Below, piece after piece: positions 8,443 to 21,905 of a DNA stretch of 64,000 bases; positions within the stretch are counted from its first letter, which is position 1; each line of letters begins with the position of its first letter. The position numbers were made by a program, and so were the translations under genes. The stretch comes from Amycolatopsis sp. NBC_01480. Its GTDB lineage: Bacteria > Actinomycetota > Actinomycetes > Mycobacteriales > Pseudonocardiaceae. The stretch covers positions 6,510,001 to 6,574,000 of the forward strand of contig NZ_CP109442.1 of NCBI RefSeq assembly GCF_036227205.1. Reading direction: 5' to 3'. The notes beneath the pieces are model-generated. The model ran no database searches. It was given only the letters and a program-made list of their open reading frames with translations, and had not been told where the DNA came from.

Positions 8443-9572
8443 GCACCGCGAACGGCACCCGCGTCCCGGCTGCCCTGGTTCTCGAGGACGGCCGGGTCTT
8501 CCGCGGCGCCGCGTACGGCGCGCGCGGGCGGACGCTGGGGGAGGCGGTGTTCTGCACCGGCATGACCGGCTACCAGGAGACCCTGACCGACCCGTCCTAC
8601 CACCGTCAGATTGTGGTGCAGACCGCGCCGCAGATCGGCAACACCGGCTGGAACGACGAGGACGACGAGTCGGCCCGGATCTGGGTCTCCGGCTACGTCG
8701 TGCGCGACCCCGCGCGGACGCCGTCCAACTGGCGGTCCAAGCGCTCGCTCGACGCGGAGCTGGAGCGGCAGGGGGTCGTCGGCATCGCCGAGGTGGACAC
8801 CCGCACGCTGACCCGGCACCTGCGCGAGCAGGGCGCGATGCGCGCCGGGGTGTTCTCCGGCGACGCGCTGGGCACCGACGAGCAGATGGTCGCCGAGGTG
8901 CTGGACAGCCCGCAGATGAAGGGCGCCGACCTGGCCGGCGAGGTCTCCACGGACCGGCCGTACGTGGTCGAGGCAGCGGGCGAACGCCGGTTCCGCGTGG
9001 CCGCGCTGGACCTGGGCATCAAGTCGAACACCCCGCGGTTGATGGCCGCGCGCGGCATCGAGGTGCACGTGCTGCCCTCGGCCAGCTCGATCGAGGACCT
9101 GCTCGCCACGGAGCCGGACGGGGTCTTCCTCTCCAACGGCCCGGGCGACCCGGCGACCACCGCGCACGCCACCGCGTTGACCAAAGCCGTGCTGGAGCGC
9201 GAAATCCCGCTGTTCGGCATCTGCTTCGGCAACCAGATCCTCGGCCGCGCGCTGGGGCTGGGCACGTACAAGATGCGCTACGGCCACCGCGGCATCAACA
9301 TCCCGGTGATCGACGTGGCCACCGGCCGGGTCGCGATCACGGCGCAGAACCACGGCTTCGCCCTCGAAGGCGAGCCGGGCCAGCGCTTCGAGACGCCGTA
9401 CGGCGCCGCGCAGATCAGCCACTACTGCCCGAACGACAACACCGTCGAGGGCGTGCGCGCCTTCGACGTGCCGGCGTTCTCGGTGCAGTACCACCCCGAA
9501 GCCGCGGCCGGACCGCACGACGCGGCGCCGCTGTTCGACGAGTTCGTGAGCTTGATGGAGAAACGGTCGTGA
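8439..9572 (+). CDS. carA: Carbamoyl-phosphate synthase small subunit
   Basis: CarA is the glutamine amidotransferase subunit that feeds ammonia to CarB. The 377-residue protein has an N-terminal CPSase domain (VFCTGMTGYQETLTDPSYH). The class I GATase domain carries the nucleophile in FGICFGNQILGRAL and the His-Glu pair in VQYHPEAA. The ATG overlaps the PH gene by four bases, with GGGAGGT 6 bases upstream. It is separated from carB by two inserted genes, whereas carA and carB are adjacent in Streptomyces and Mycobacterium. Confidence 0.97.
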   Translation: MSTANGTRVPAALVLEDGRVFRGAAYGARGRTLGEAVFCTGMTGYQETLTDPSYHRQIVVQTAPQIGNTGWNDEDDESARIWVSGYVVRDPARTPSNWRSKRSLDAELERQGVVGIAEVDTRTLTRHLREQGAMRAGVFSGDALGTDEQMVAEVLDSPQMKGADLAGEVSTDRPYVVEAAGERRFRVAALDLGIKSNTPRLMAARGIEVHVLPSASSIEDLLATEPDGVFLSNGPGDPATTAHATALTKAVLEREIPLFGICFGNQILGRALGLGTYKMRYGHRGINIPVIDVATGRVAITAQNHGFALEGEPGQRFETPYGAAQISHYCPNDNTVEGVRAFDVPAFSVQYHPEAAAGPHDAAPLFDEFVSLMEKRS

Positions 9573-10735
9573 CGGTCACGACCGGCATCGAACGGATCCG
9601 GATCCGGAACTACCGGGTGCTCCAGGACATCGAGCTCGACGGTCTCACCCCGGTGACGGCTCTGGTGGGGCCGAACGGCAGTGGCAAGTCCACGGTCTTC
9701 GACGCGCTGGGCTTGCTCAGCGAAGCGCTCGGCAGCGGGCTCGACGTCGCCTGGGCCCGTCGCGACGGGCTCGCGGAAATCAGGAGCCGGGAGTCGGCCG
9801 GGCCGGTGGAGATCGAGGTGGCGTGCCGGCTGGACGGCGAGCTCTTCGTCTACGACCTCCGCCTCGATGAGGAGGACGGTACGCCGATCGCCGTTCACGA
9901 ACGGCTGTCCTGGTCTCCCGGCGACCTGGCCGGCCTCGTCGGCCTCCTCGATTTCCAGTCCGGCCGGGGACGGGTCCGCGGCGCCGCCGATGAGGACTGG
10001 CGAACCCAGGAGCTGAGCGGCCCCGGGACGCTCGGAGTGCGCGCGCTCGGCGCGCTGGCCGAGTACGAGCCCCTCATCAGGTTTCTCCATTTCATGGGAC
10101 GGGTCCAGCTGGTCGACCTGGACGTCGCCGCCATGCGATCAGGCACGCGGGGTGTTCGCCGGAGCGAGAGCCTGGATTCGCACGGGGGCAACATCGCGCA
10201 GCGGGTCGAAGCACTGCGGGAACACTCCCCGGAAGAGTGGGCGGACGTGCTCCGCGCACTTCGCCGCTACGTCCCGGGGCTGGAGGACGTCCTCCCGCTC
10301 CGGCTCGGCGACGGCAGCCACATCGTCCGGTTGAAGGAAGCGGGCCGCGAGCAGCCGATCCTGCCCGAGAACATCTCGGACGGCACCTTGCTGCTGCTGG
10401 GCTACCTGGTGGCCCTGCGCAGCCCGCTGGCGGTGGCGCTGCTGGAAGAACCGGAGAACCAGGTGCACCCCCGGCTGCACTACTTCCTGGCCGAGGACGC
10501 GCGTGGCGCGGTCGCCGACCAGGTCATCGCCGCGACGCACGCGCCCCGATTCGTCGATGCCCTGCGTCCCGACGAAGTCTGGGCATTCGCCCGCGCCCGT
10601 GACGGCCACGCCCAGGTCCGGCGGGTGGCGGAGGAGGAACGAGTCGTGCGCATGGCGGAGGCCGGGGGCGCGCTGGGCGACTTGTGGACCGAGGGGTACT
10701 TCCGGTTCGGTGACCCGCTGGCGGAGCAGCTGTGA
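9569..10735 (+). CDS. AAA/ABC-type ATPase (AAA_21/OLD-like), probable defence ATPase
   Basis: The 388-residue protein has RIRNYRVLQDIELDGLTPV, then Walker A GPNGSGKST (residues 34-42). A signature-like ISDGTLLLLGYLVAL follows, then Walker B VALLEEPENQVHPRL (about 292-302) and the switch His in AATHAPRF. This order is that of the ATPase half of OLD, Gabija GajA, PARIS AriA and related anti-phage ATPases. There is no TOPRIM domain in this chain; the next gene supplies one. It sits inside the pyr operon, its GTG overlapping carA by 4 bases and its TGA overlapping the partner by 4. No promoter is visible in front of it. The exact defence family is not assigned. Confidence 0.85.
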   Translation: MTVTTGIERIRIRNYRVLQDIELDGLTPVTALVGPNGSGKSTVFDALGLLSEALGSGLDVAWARRDGLAEIRSRESAGPVEIEVACRLDGELFVYDLRLDEEDGTPIAVHERLSWSPGDLAGLVGLLDFQSGRGRVRGAADEDWRTQELSGPGTLGVRALGALAEYEPLIRFLHFMGRVQLVDLDVAAMRSGTRGVRRSESLDSHGGNIAQRVEALREHSPEEWADVLRALRRYVPGLEDVLPLRLGDGSHIVRLKEAGREQPILPENISDGTLLLLGYLVALRSPLAVALLEEPENQVHPRLHYFLAEDARGAVADQVIAATHAPRFVDALRPDEVWAFARARDGHAQVRRVAEEERVVRMAEAGGALGDLWTEGYFRFGDPLAEQL

Positions 10736-11342
10736 CGGTGCTCGCTCCGGCCCGCCTCGAGGTGCTCGTCGAGGAACCTTCCGCGGAAGCGGCGTTGAAG
10801 GCTCTCCTGCCGAAGATCGTTCCCGGTGTCGCGTTCGAGATCATTTCCTTCAACGGCAAGGACAATCTGCTGCGAAGGCTGCCGATCCGGCTCCGTGACT
10901 ACGCGTACTACTGGGCGCAGGCGGGGCTGCGGATCGTCATCCTGCTCGATCGGGACGACGACGATTGCACCGCGCTCAAGGCCCGGCTCGTCGAGATCGC
11001 GAACGAAGCAGGGCTGCCTGTGCAGGCAGCGTTGTTCCGCATCGTGATCGAAGAACTCGAGGCATGGTTCCTCGGTGACGTGCGCGCGCTGCACACGGCT
11101 TACCCCAGGGTGCCGTCGAGCTTGGGCAGCCAGGAGAAGTTTCGCGATCCGGAGGCGGTTCCCGGTGGCGCGTGGGAGGGCTTGGAGCACGTGCTGCGCA
11201 GGCACGGCTACCACAAGAAGGGGCTGCGGAAGGTGCAGGCTGCCGCCGACATCGCCCCGCACATGGACGTCGAGAACAACCGCTCCCAGAGTTTCCAGGC
11301 CTTCCGCGACGGCCTGCGGCGCTTGGTGAAAGAAGGAAACTG

Positions 11343-11343
<1 letters not shown>
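10732..11343 (+). CDS. DUF4276-type TOPRIM-like protein, partner of the AAA ATPase
   Basis: The 203-residue protein has the two acidic motifs expected of a TOPRIM fold: [18 protein letters not shown] (Glu14/15) and [13 protein letters not shown] (Asp73, Asp75). A C-terminal region with [15 protein letters not shown] follows, typical of the DUF4276 family. TOPRIM proteins paired with an AAA ATPase are effector nucleases in OLD, Gabija and PARIS systems, so nuclease activity is a reasonable inference but not shown. The GTG overlaps the ATPase stop by four bases and the TGA overlaps the carB ATG by one. AGAAGGAAAC at its 3' end is the carB ribosome-binding site. Confidence 0.8.
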
Positions 11344-14668
<3,325 letters not shown>

Positions 14669-14672
<4 letters not shown>

Positions 14673-15526
14673 CCGCAGGGACCGGAATGGCGCGGTTCGG
14701 GGAGCGGCTGGCGAAGGCGGTGGCCGCGCGCGGGCCGCTCTGCGCCGGGATCGATCCGCACCCGGGCCTGATCGAATCCTGGGGCCTGCCACTCGATGTG
14801 AGCGGGCTGGAACGCTTCGCGTTGGGCGCCACCGAAGTGCTGGCCGCCGAGACGGCGATCATCAAGCCGCAGTCGGCGTTCTTCGAAGCGTTCGGCCCGC
14901 CCGGGGTGGCGGTGCTGGACCGCGTCGTGACGGCCGCGCATGACGCCGGAGCGTTGGTACTGCTGGACGTCAAGCGCGGGGACATCGGCTCGACCATGGC
15001 CGCGTACACGGCCGCGTACGTCGCCGCAGACGCCGCCTTCGCGGCCGACGCGGTGACGGTGTCGCCGTACCTCGGCTTCGGCGCGCTGGACCCCGCGGTG
15101 AAAGCCGCGCGCGAGGCGGGCAACGGCTTGTTCGTGCTCGCCCGCACGTCGAATCCGGAGGCGCACGCGCTGCAGAGCGCGAAGCTCCCGGACGGCCGCA
15201 CGGTGGCCCAGAGCATCGTGGACGACGCGGCGGAGCACAACGCCGGCGCGGAGCCGTACGGCGACGTCGGCGTGGTCGTGGGCGCCACCGTCGCCCCCGG
15301 TGAACTGGACCTGAGCCGGCTCAACGGACCCGTGCTGGCGCCCGGTTTCGGTGCCCAGGGGGCAACAACCGGGGACTTGCGGGCACTGTTCGGGCCCGCT
15401 CTTCCGGGCCTGCTGCCGGCCTCTTCCCGTGACCTGCTGCGGCACGGCCCGGATACCGCCGCCCTGCGCCAAGCGGTACGCCAAGTGGCGGACCTGCTGG
15501 CCGGGCGCAGGGAAAACGGCCAATAG
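14669..15526 (+). CDS. pyrF: Orotidine 5'-phosphate decarboxylase
   Basis: PyrF decarboxylates OMP to UMP. The 285-residue protein is the long actinobacterial type (OMPdecase family 2). It contains FCAGIDPH-like [11 protein letters not shown], the catalytic [17 protein letters not shown] and the C-terminal [10 protein letters not shown] phosphate loop. The ATG overlaps carB by 4 bases. It is the last gene of the operon; pyrD and pyrE are not in this window. Confidence 0.96.
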
Positions 15527-15633
15527 CAGGCCCCGGAATCGGCCTCCACCAGCCACCCCCGCATTGTGGCCCCTGGTCCAGGGTGGGTACCGTCGCGTCA
15601 CCCACCCAGATTTGAGAACTACCGGAGGAAAAC

Positions 15634-15951
15634 GTGGCACTTCCCCAGCTGACAGAGGAACAGCGTGCTGCGGCGCTGGAGAAGGCCGCCGCCGCCCGCC
15701 GCATCCGGGCTGAGCTGAAGGAGCGGCTGAAGCGGGGCGGTACCACTCTGGTCGACGTGCTGAAGCAGGCCGAGGAGAACGAAGTCCTCGGGAAGATGAA
15801 GGTTTCGGCGTTGCTCGAAGCCCTTCCCGGCGTTGGCAAGGTTCGGGCCCAGCAGACGATGGAACGACTGGAGATCGCACCCAGCCGCAGGCTCCGCGGA
15901 CTCGGCGACCGGCAGCGCAAGGCGCTGCTGGCCGAGTTCAGCGGCGAGTGA
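15634..15951 (+). CDS. mihF: Actinobacterial integration host factor mIHF
   Basis: This is the small basic nucleoid protein of actinobacteria (mIHF/sIHF), unrelated to E. coli IHF. The 105-residue sequence ends in the helix-two-turn-helix DNA-binding domain ([32 protein letters not shown]). The GTG start is preceded by GGAGG at an 8-base spacing. The 107 bp upstream includes a GGGTGGGT/ACCCACCC inverted repeat near 15579-15607. The stop overlaps gmk by 4 bases, so nucleoid protein and guanylate kinase are co-translated, as in relatives. Confidence 0.95.
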   Translation: MALPQLTEEQRAAALEKAAAARRIRAELKERLKRGGTTLVDVLKQAEENEVLGKMKVSALLEALPGVGKVRAQQTMERLEIAPSRRLRGLGDRQRKALLAEFSGE

Positions 15952-16619
15952 GCGGCGTCGGTCAGGACTACCCGGTGATCCGGGGCGCCGGCCGCGACGG
16001 TGAGCCGGTGGCGGGGGAGACCTCCCGCCACCGGCTCACCGTCGTCTCGGGGCCTTCCGGGGTCGGGAAGTCGAGCGTGGTGGGGGAGCTGCGCAAGCTC
16101 GAGCCGGACATCTACTTCAGTGTCTCGGTGACGACCCGCGAGCCCCGGCCCGGCGAGGTCGACGGCAGCCATTACCACTTCGTCGGCCACGACGAGTTCG
16201 ACGGGCTGGTCGAGGGCGGCCAGCTGCTGGAGTGGGCGGAGTTCGCGGGCAACCGCTACGGCACCCCGCGGGAGCCGGTGGAGCGGGCGCTCGCCGAGGG
16301 CCGCCCGGCGGTGCTGGAGATCGAGCTGCAGGGCGCGCGCCAGGTCCGGGCCGCGATGCCGGAGGCGCGGCTGGTGATGCTGATGCCGCCGTCGTGGGAG
16401 GAACTGGTCGACCGGCTCACCGGGCGCGGCACCGAGTCCGAGGCCGCGGTGGCCGCCCGGCTGGCCGAGGCGGAGCGGGAGCTGGCCGCGGCGGGCGAGT
16501 TCGACGAGCGGGTGGTCAACGCCGACGTGCGGACCGCCGCCGAGCGGTTGCTAGACTTGATTACCGGTGGAGACCTTTCTGCCACCGAACTGATGGACGA
16601 TACGGAGCACCACGAGTGA
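15948..16619 (+). CDS. gmk: Guanylate kinase
   Basis: It phosphorylates GMP to GDP. The P-loop [14 protein letters not shown] is at about residues 28-41 and the GMP-binding segment [21 protein letters not shown] follows. At 223 residues it has an N-terminal extension of about 25 residues before the core. The GTG overlaps mihF (GTGA). A start further in is possible, but the overlap favours this one. The stop overlaps rpoZ by 4. Confidence 0.96.
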   Translation: MSGVGQDYPVIRGAGRDGEPVAGETSRHRLTVVSGPSGVGKSSVVGELRKLEPDIYFSVSVTTREPRPGEVDGSHYHFVGHDEFDGLVEGGQLLEWAEFAGNRYGTPREPVERALAEGRPAVLEIELQGARQVRAAMPEARLVMLMPPSWEELVDRLTGRGTESEAAVAARLAEAERELAAAGEFDERVVNADVRTAAERLLDLITGGDLSATELMDDTEHHE

Positions 16620-16885
16620 CTGTGCAACAGGCGACGCTGGAAGAGCTCGAAGGCATCACCAACCCGCCGATCGACGACCTGCTCGAAAAGGTCTCCTCGA
16701 AGTACGCCCTGGTGATCTACTCGGCCAAGCGGGCCCGGCAGATCAACGACTACTACGCCCAGCTGGGCGAGGGCCTGCTCGAGTACGTCGGCCCCCTGGT
16801 GGAGCCGGGCCCCCGCGAGAAGCCGCTGTCGATCGCCCTGCGGGAGATCCACGGCGGGCTGCTCGAGCACACCGAGGGTGAGTGA
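16616..16885 (+). CDS. rpoZ: RNA polymerase omega subunit
   Basis: The 89-residue omega subunit supports beta' folding. It has the family hallmark [34 protein letters not shown] and a C-terminal [10 protein letters not shown] segment. GTG overlaps gmk by four bases. Its last 8 bases overlap coaBC. Confidence 0.97.
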   Translation: MTVQQATLEELEGITNPPIDDLLEKVSSKYALVIYSAKRARQINDYYAQLGEGLLEYVGPLVEPGPREKPLSIALREIHGGLLEHTEGE

Positions 16886-18116
16886 CCGCAAGCCCAGGAT
16901 CGTCCTGGGCGTGGGCGGCGGCATCGCCGCCTACAAGGCCTGTGAGGTCCTGCGGGGCCTCACCGAGTCCGGGCACGACGTGCGCGTGGTGCCCACCGAG
17001 GCCGCGCTGAACTTCGTCGGCGCGGCCACCTTCGAGGCCCTGTCGGGGAACCCGGTGCACACCGGCGTGTTCACCGAGGTGCCCGAGGTGCAGCACGTGC
17101 GGGTCGGCAAAGAGGCCGACCTCGTGCTGGTCGTCCCGGCGACCGCGAACCTGCTGGCCAAGGCCGCGCACGGGATCGCCGACGACCTGCTCACCACCAC
17201 CCTGCTCACCGCCCGGTGCCCGGTCGTGTTCTTCCCGGCCATGCACACCGAGATGTGGGAGCACCCGGCCACCCGCGACAACGTGGCGCTGCTGCGCTCA
17301 CGCGGGCTGGTCGTCACCGAGCCCGCGGCCGGACGGCTGACCGGCGTCGACACCGGCAAGGGCCGGCTGGCCGACCCGCGCGAGATCGTCGACCTGGCCC
17401 GGCTGCTGCTGGACGAGCCCCGCGCGCTGCCCCGTGACCTCGAGGGCCTGCGCGTGGTCGTCTCGGCCGGTGGCACGCGCGAGCCGCTGGACCCGGTGCG
17501 TTACCTGGGCAACCGCTCGTCCGGCAAGCAGGGCTTCGCGCTCGCCCGCGTCGCCGCCCAGCGCGGCGCCGACGTGACGCTGATCGCGGCCCACACCGTC
17601 GAGCTGCCGCTGCCCGCGGGCGCGAAACTCGAGCGGGTCTCGACCGCGGAGGAGCTGCGCAAGGCCGTGCAGGCCGCCGCTCTGGAAGCCGACGTGGTGG
17701 TGATGGCCGCCGCGGTCGCCGACTTCCGGCCCGCCTCGCGCGCCACGAGCAAGATCAAGAAATCCGACGACCGGCCGGACCCGGTGATCACCCTGGACCG
17801 CAACGCGGACATCCTGGCCGAGCTGGTGCAGGAACGCCGTGCGGGCCAGGTGATCGTGGGCTTCGCCGCGGAGACCGGCGACGAGCACGGCAGCGTGCTC
17901 GACCACGCCCGCGCCAAGCTGCGCCGCAAGGGCGCCGACCTGCTGGTGGTCAACGCGGTGGGCGACGGGAAGGCGTTCGGCACCGAGGACAATTCGGGCT
18001 GGCTGCTCGCCGCCGACGGCACTGAGCAGGCCATCCCGCTCGGCGCGAAGGCCCGGCTGGCCGCCACATTGTGGGACGCTGTAACGGGTTTGCGTCAGCG
18101 TCGACTCCAGCTCTAG
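16878..18116 (+). CDS. coaBC: Bifunctional phosphopantothenoylcysteine decarboxylase / phosphopantothenate-cysteine ligase
   Basis: It catalyses two consecutive steps of coenzyme A synthesis. The N-terminal flavoprotein domain (CoaC) contains [18 protein letters not shown], the active-site His in [12 protein letters not shown], and [12 protein letters not shown]. The C-terminal CoaB domain starts near residue 190 with [19 protein letters not shown] and contains the KIKKSDD segment. The 412-residue length is normal. The GTG start overlaps rpoZ by 8 bases. Confidence 0.96.
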   Translation: MSDRKPRIVLGVGGGIAAYKACEVLRGLTESGHDVRVVPTEAALNFVGAATFEALSGNPVHTGVFTEVPEVQHVRVGKEADLVLVVPATANLLAKAAHGIADDLLTTTLLTARCPVVFFPAMHTEMWEHPATRDNVALLRSRGLVVTEPAAGRLTGVDTGKGRLADPREIVDLARLLLDEPRALPRDLEGLRVVVSAGGTREPLDPVRYLGNRSSGKQGFALARVAAQRGADVTLIAAHTVELPLPAGAKLERVSTAEELRKAVQAAALEADVVVMAAAVADFRPASRATSKIKKSDDRPDPVITLDRNADILAELVQERRAGQVIVGFAAETGDEHGSVLDHARAKLRRKGADLLVVNAVGDGKAFGTEDNSGWLLAADGTEQAIPLGAKARLAATLWDAVTGLRQRRLQL

Positions 18117-18187
18117 GCCTTCTGGGTAATGTGGGCCTTGTAAGGGGTACCTAAGTCCAGGCTGGGTACCGAGCCGAAACGAGGGAA

Positions 18188-19402
18188 GTGACGGGGCTCG
18201 TGACTGCGTCCACCAAAAGGCTGTTCACGTCGGAGTCGGTGACCGAGGGCCATCCCGACAAGATTTGTGACGCCATCAGCGACTCGATCCTCGATGGCCT
18301 GCTCAGCAAGGACCCGCGCAGCCGGGTCGCCGTCGAGACCCTCATCACCACCGGCCAGGTGCACGTGGCCGGCGAGGTGACCACCGAGGCGTACGCGGAC
18401 ATCCCGACCATCGTGCGCGACGTCATCCTCCGCATCGGCTACGACTCGTCGGCCAAGGGCTTCGACGGCAACTCCTGCGGTGTGAACGTGGCGATCGGCT
18501 CGCAGTCGCCCGACATCGCGCAGGGCGTCGACACCGCGTACGAGTCGCGGGTGGAGTCGGACGAGGACGAGATCAACCGCCAGGGCGCGGGCGACCAGGG
18601 CCTGATGTTCGGCTACGCCTGCTCGGACACCCCGGAGCTGATGCCGCTGCCGATCGCGCTGGCGCACCGGCTCTCGCGCCGGCTGACCGGCGTCCGCAAC
18701 GACGGCGTGCTGCCGTACCTGCGCCCGGACGGCAAGACCCAGGTGACCATCGAGTACGCGGGCGAGCAGCCGGTGCGCCTCGACACCGTGGTGGTGTCCA
18801 CCCAGCACGCGGACGGCATCGACCTGGAGCAGATGCTCGGCGTCGACGTGAAGAAGCACGTGGTCGAGCCGGAGCTCGCGGAGCTGCAGCTGGACACCGA
18901 GGGCGTGCGGCTGCTGGTGAACCCGACCGGCCGGTTCGTCATCGGCGGCCCGATGGGCGACGCGGGGCTGACCGGCCGCAAGATCATCGTCGACACCTAC
19001 GGCGGCATGGCCCGCCACGGCGGCGGCGCGTTCTCCGGCAAGGACCCGTCGAAGGTGGACCGCTCCGCCGCGTACGCGATGCGCTGGGTGGCCAAGAACG
19101 TGGTCGCCGCTGGGCTCGCGGGCCGCGTCGAGGTCCAGGTGGCGTACGCGATCGGCAAGGCCGCGCCGGTGGGCCTGTTCGTGGAGACCTTCGGGACCGA
19201 GACGGTGGACCCGTCGAAGATCCAGGCCGCCATCAACGAGGTGTTCGACCTGCGCCCGGCCGCGATCATCCGCGACCTGGACCTGCTGCGCCCGATCTAC
19301 GCGCAGACCGCGGCGTACGGGCACTTCGGCCGGCCGGACCTCGACCTGCCGTGGGAGACCACCTCGCGCGCCGAGGCGCTGCGCTCGCTCGCCGGCGCCT
19401 GA
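18188..19402 (+). CDS. metK: S-adenosylmethionine synthetase
   Basis: MetK makes AdoMet from methionine and ATP. The signature [16 protein letters not shown] is near the N-terminus. [12 protein letters not shown] and [20 protein letters not shown] follow. The GTG at 18188 has GAGGGA just upstream; a second GTG at 18200 would shorten it by four residues. The 71 bp upstream carries GGGTACC twice, 19 bp apart, which can pair as a short hairpin. It is too short for a SAM riboswitch. Confidence 0.97.
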   Translation: MTGLVTASTKRLFTSESVTEGHPDKICDAISDSILDGLLSKDPRSRVAVETLITTGQVHVAGEVTTEAYADIPTIVRDVILRIGYDSSAKGFDGNSCGVNVAIGSQSPDIAQGVDTAYESRVESDEDEINRQGAGDQGLMFGYACSDTPELMPLPIALAHRLSRRLTGVRNDGVLPYLRPDGKTQVTIEYAGEQPVRLDTVVVSTQHADGIDLEQMLGVDVKKHVVEPELAELQLDTEGVRLLVNPTGRFVIGGPMGDAGLTGRKIIVDTYGGMARHGGGAFSGKDPSKVDRSAAYAMRWVAKNVVAAGLAGRVEVQVAYAIGKAAPVGLFVETFGTETVDPSKIQAAINEVFDLRPAAIIRDLDLLRPIYAQTAAYGHFGRPDLDLPWETTSRAEALRSLAGA

Positions 19403-19424
19403 GCTGTTTCTGACCCATCCGGGT

Positions 19425-19475
19425 CCCTGAAGGCCACCATGAGGGCATGTCCGGCCCTCATGGTGGCCTTCAGGG
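19425..19475. repeat. Perfect 22 bp inverted repeat between metK and priA
   Basis: Perfect 22 bp arms, beginning CCCTGAAGGCCACCATGAGG, enclose a 7-base loop (ATGTCCG). It lies 22 bp after metK and 46 bp before priA. It probably acts as a metK terminator and looks like a dispersed intergenic palindrome. An in-frame ATG in the loop would extend PriA but would put the ribosome site inside the stem. Confidence 0.75.
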
Positions 19476-19521
19476 CATTCTGGCGGCGGGACTGTCGGCG
19501 GGGTCTGGTAGAGATCACGGG

Positions 19522-21648
19522 GTGAGCAGCTCCGAACCCGCCCCGCTGTGGGACCTCCCGGAGCCTTCGCGCTCCGAGCCGGAGCCGAAGGCCGCGTCGC
19601 CGCGCGCCGCGAAAGCGAAGGCCGCCGGGAAGCCCGGCGCGAAGAAGTCCTTGCCGCGCAAGGGACAGCAGCAGCCGGCGGCCCAGTTGCCGGTGGCGAA
19701 GATCGTGGTCGACATCCCGCTGGCGCACCTGGACCGCACCTTCGACTACCAGGTGCCGGACAAACTGGACGAGGCCGCGGTGCCCGGCTGCCGCGTGCGC
19801 GTGCGGTTCGCCGGGCAGCTGGTGGACGGGTACCTCGTCGAGCGCGCCGAGACCACGGAGTACGAGCGGAAGCTGGCGTTCCTGGAGCGGGTCACCTCCA
19901 GCGAGGCCGTGCTGCCGCCGCCGCTGCACACCGTGTGCCGGGCGGTGGCGGATCGTTACGGGGGCACGCTTTCCGACGTCCTGCGGCTGGCGCTGCCGCC
20001 GCGGCACGCGAAGGTCGAGGGGGAGCCGCCCGCCGAGCCCGCGCCGGCGCCGCCCGCGCCCGATGTCTCGGCGTGGTCCCGATACCAGCGTGGCCCGGCC
20101 TTCCTGGAGGCGACGGCGGAGGGCAAGCCCGCCAACGCCGTCTGGCAGGCCTTGCCGGGGGAGGACTGGCCGCGGCGGCTCGCCGAGGCCGCCGCCGTGG
20201 CCGCCGCGCAGGGGCGGGGCGCGCTGCTGGTGGTGCCGGACCACCGGGACCTGACGCGGGTGCACGAGGCCTGCGCCGAGCTGGTGGGCGAGGACGCCGT
20301 GGTCGCGCTGATCGCCGGGCTGGGGCCGGCCGAGCGGTACCGGCGGTGGCTCGCCGTGCTGCGCGGCGCGGTGCGCGTGGTGGTCGGCACCCGCGCGGCG
20401 ATGTTCGCGCCGGTGGCCGACCCGGGCCTGTTCGTGGTCTGGGACGACGGCGACGATCTGCACCTCGACCCGCACGCGCCGTACCCGCACGTGCGTGACG
20501 TGCTGATGGACCGGGCGCACGCGGCCAAGGCGTCGCTGCTGGTCGGCGGTTTCGCGCGGACGGCGGAGGCCCAGTTGCTGGTCGAGTCCGGCTGGGCGCA
20601 GCCGGTGCTGGCCGACCGCGTCGAGCTGCGTGCGGCGGCCCCGCGGGTGACCCCGGTCGGCGAGGACTTCGACGTGGCCCGTGACGAGGCCGCCCGCGTC
20701 GCACGGCTGCCCGCGGTGGCGTTCGAAGCGGCGCGGCAGGCGTTCGCGGCCGGACTCCCGACACTGGTGCAGGTGCCGCGGCGCGGGTACGTGCCGGGCC
20801 TGGCGTGCGGCAACTGCCGGACGGCCGCGCACTGCCGCCGGTGCGCGGGCCCGCTGGCGCTGCCGGGCGGCTCCGTGGACGGCTCGCCGAAGCCGCCGGC
20901 GTGCCGCTGGTGCGGCGTGCCGGAGACGGCTTTCCGTTGTGTGGCTTGTGGTTCTGTGCGGCTGCGGGCGGTGATCGTCGGGGCCAAGCGCACCGCGGAG
21001 GAGCTGGGACGGGCGTTCCCGGGGGTGCCGGTGCGGACGTCGGGGGCCGCGGAAGTGCTGGCGAGCGTGCCGGGCCGCCCGGCGCTGGTGGTCTGCACGC
21101 CGGGCGCAGAGCCGGTGGCCGAGGGCGGTTACGGCGCGGCGCTGTTGCTGGACGGCTGGGCGCTGCTGGGCCGCCAGGACCTGCGCGCGTCGGAGGAGAC
21201 GTTGCGGCGCTGGATGGCCGCGGGCTCGCTGGTGCGCCCGGCGTCGTCGGGCGGGCGCATCGTGGTCGGCGCGGAGGCGGGCCTGCCTGTGGTACAGGCG
21301 CTGGTCCGCTGGGACCCGGCCTGGCACGCTTCGCAGGAGCTGGCCGAGCGCCGGGACCTCGGTTTCCCGCCCGCTATGCGGATGGCGAGCGTCGAAGGCA
21401 CCCCGGACGCCGTCGCGAGCGTCCTGGAAGACCTCCCGCTGCCCGGCTCGGGCGAAGTGCTGGGCCCCGTCCCCCTCGGCGACTTCGACGACGAGGGCAA
21501 CGCCGCGCGCGAACGGGCCCTGGTCCGCGTCGCCCGCCCGGACGGCAAGGCCCTCGCCGCGGCCGTCCACGCCGCCGCCGCCCGCCGCGACGCCCGCAAG
21601 GCCACCGAACCGATCCGCATCCAGCTCGACCCCCTCGACCTGATCTAG
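19522..21648 (+). CDS. priA: Primosomal protein N' (PriA), helicase motifs missing
   Basis: The 708-residue protein has an N-terminal Pro/Lys-rich region, then the PriA 3'-DNA-binding domain (VVDIPLAHLDRTFDYQVPD). The zinc region has four CxxC pairs: CGNC, CRRC, CRWC and CVAC. The Walker A GSGKT loop of E. coli PriA is absent, and the DEEH box is replaced by VVWDDGDDLHLD. It should therefore lack helicase activity, as is known for actinobacterial PriA. GTG at 19522 is preferred to the ATG at 19447, which is inside a hairpin loop. The gene lies downstream of metK. Confidence 0.9.
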   Translation: MSSSEPAPLWDLPEPSRSEPEPKAASPRAAKAKAAGKPGAKKSLPRKGQQQPAAQLPVAKIVVDIPLAHLDRTFDYQVPDKLDEAAVPGCRVRVRFAGQLVDGYLVERAETTEYERKLAFLERVTSSEAVLPPPLHTVCRAVADRYGGTLSDVLRLALPPRHAKVEGEPPAEPAPAPPAPDVSAWSRYQRGPAFLEATAEGKPANAVWQALPGEDWPRRLAEAAAVAAAQGRGALLVVPDHRDLTRVHEACAELVGEDAVVALIAGLGPAERYRRWLAVLRGAVRVVVGTRAAMFAPVADPGLFVVWDDGDDLHLDPHAPYPHVRDVLMDRAHAAKASLLVGGFARTAEAQLLVESGWAQPVLADRVELRAAAPRVTPVGEDFDVARDEAARVARLPAVAFEAARQAFAAGLPTLVQVPRRGYVPGLACGNCRTAAHCRRCAGPLALPGGSVDGSPKPPACRWCGVPETAFRCVACGSVRLRAVIVGAKRTAEELGRAFPGVPVRTSGAAEVLASVPGRPALVVCTPGAEPVAEGGYGAALLLDGWALLGRQDLRASEETLRRWMAAGSLVRPASSGGRIVVGAEAGLPVVQALVRWDPAWHASQELAERRDLGFPPAMRMASVEGTPDAVASVLEDLPLPGSGEVLGPVPLGDFDDEGNAARERALVRVARPDGKALAAAVHAAAARRDARKATEPIRIQLDPLDLI

Positions 21649-21710
21649 TGTCGCGTGATCCTGTTCGTCTTGCGCTTGCCACGCAAGGAAACAGGAACAC
21701 ACAACACTAG
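21645..21710. terminator. Long imperfect hairpin after priA
   Basis: CTAGTGT..GTG..CCTGTT..CTTGCG pairs with CGCAAG..AACAGG..CAC..ACACTAG across a loop of about 7 bases. The arms are ~29 bp with several mismatches. It begins at the priA stop codon (TAG at 21646), so it probably terminates the priA transcript and marks the edge of the accessory region. Confidence 0.7.
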
Positions 21711-21905
21711 GCGCGGCTAGGCCGTTTGCGGCCGGTGACTGCTGCTTCTGGCGGGCTTCGTCCGCACAGAGCCGCCCCATACGCTGGGAAGGGGGGCGAT
21801 CGTCCGGACCGGGCATCCGGCGGGTGGCCACCCGGCCCGGGCCGACGCGCCCGAGCCGTCCCTTCGACGTCGTGACGCCGGCCCGGTGAGGAGGAGCCCC
21901 CACCG

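Noticed and set aside
18117..18187. SAM riboswitch before metK
   Set aside because: The 71 bp region is too short and shows only a GGGTACC repeat, not a SAM aptamer.
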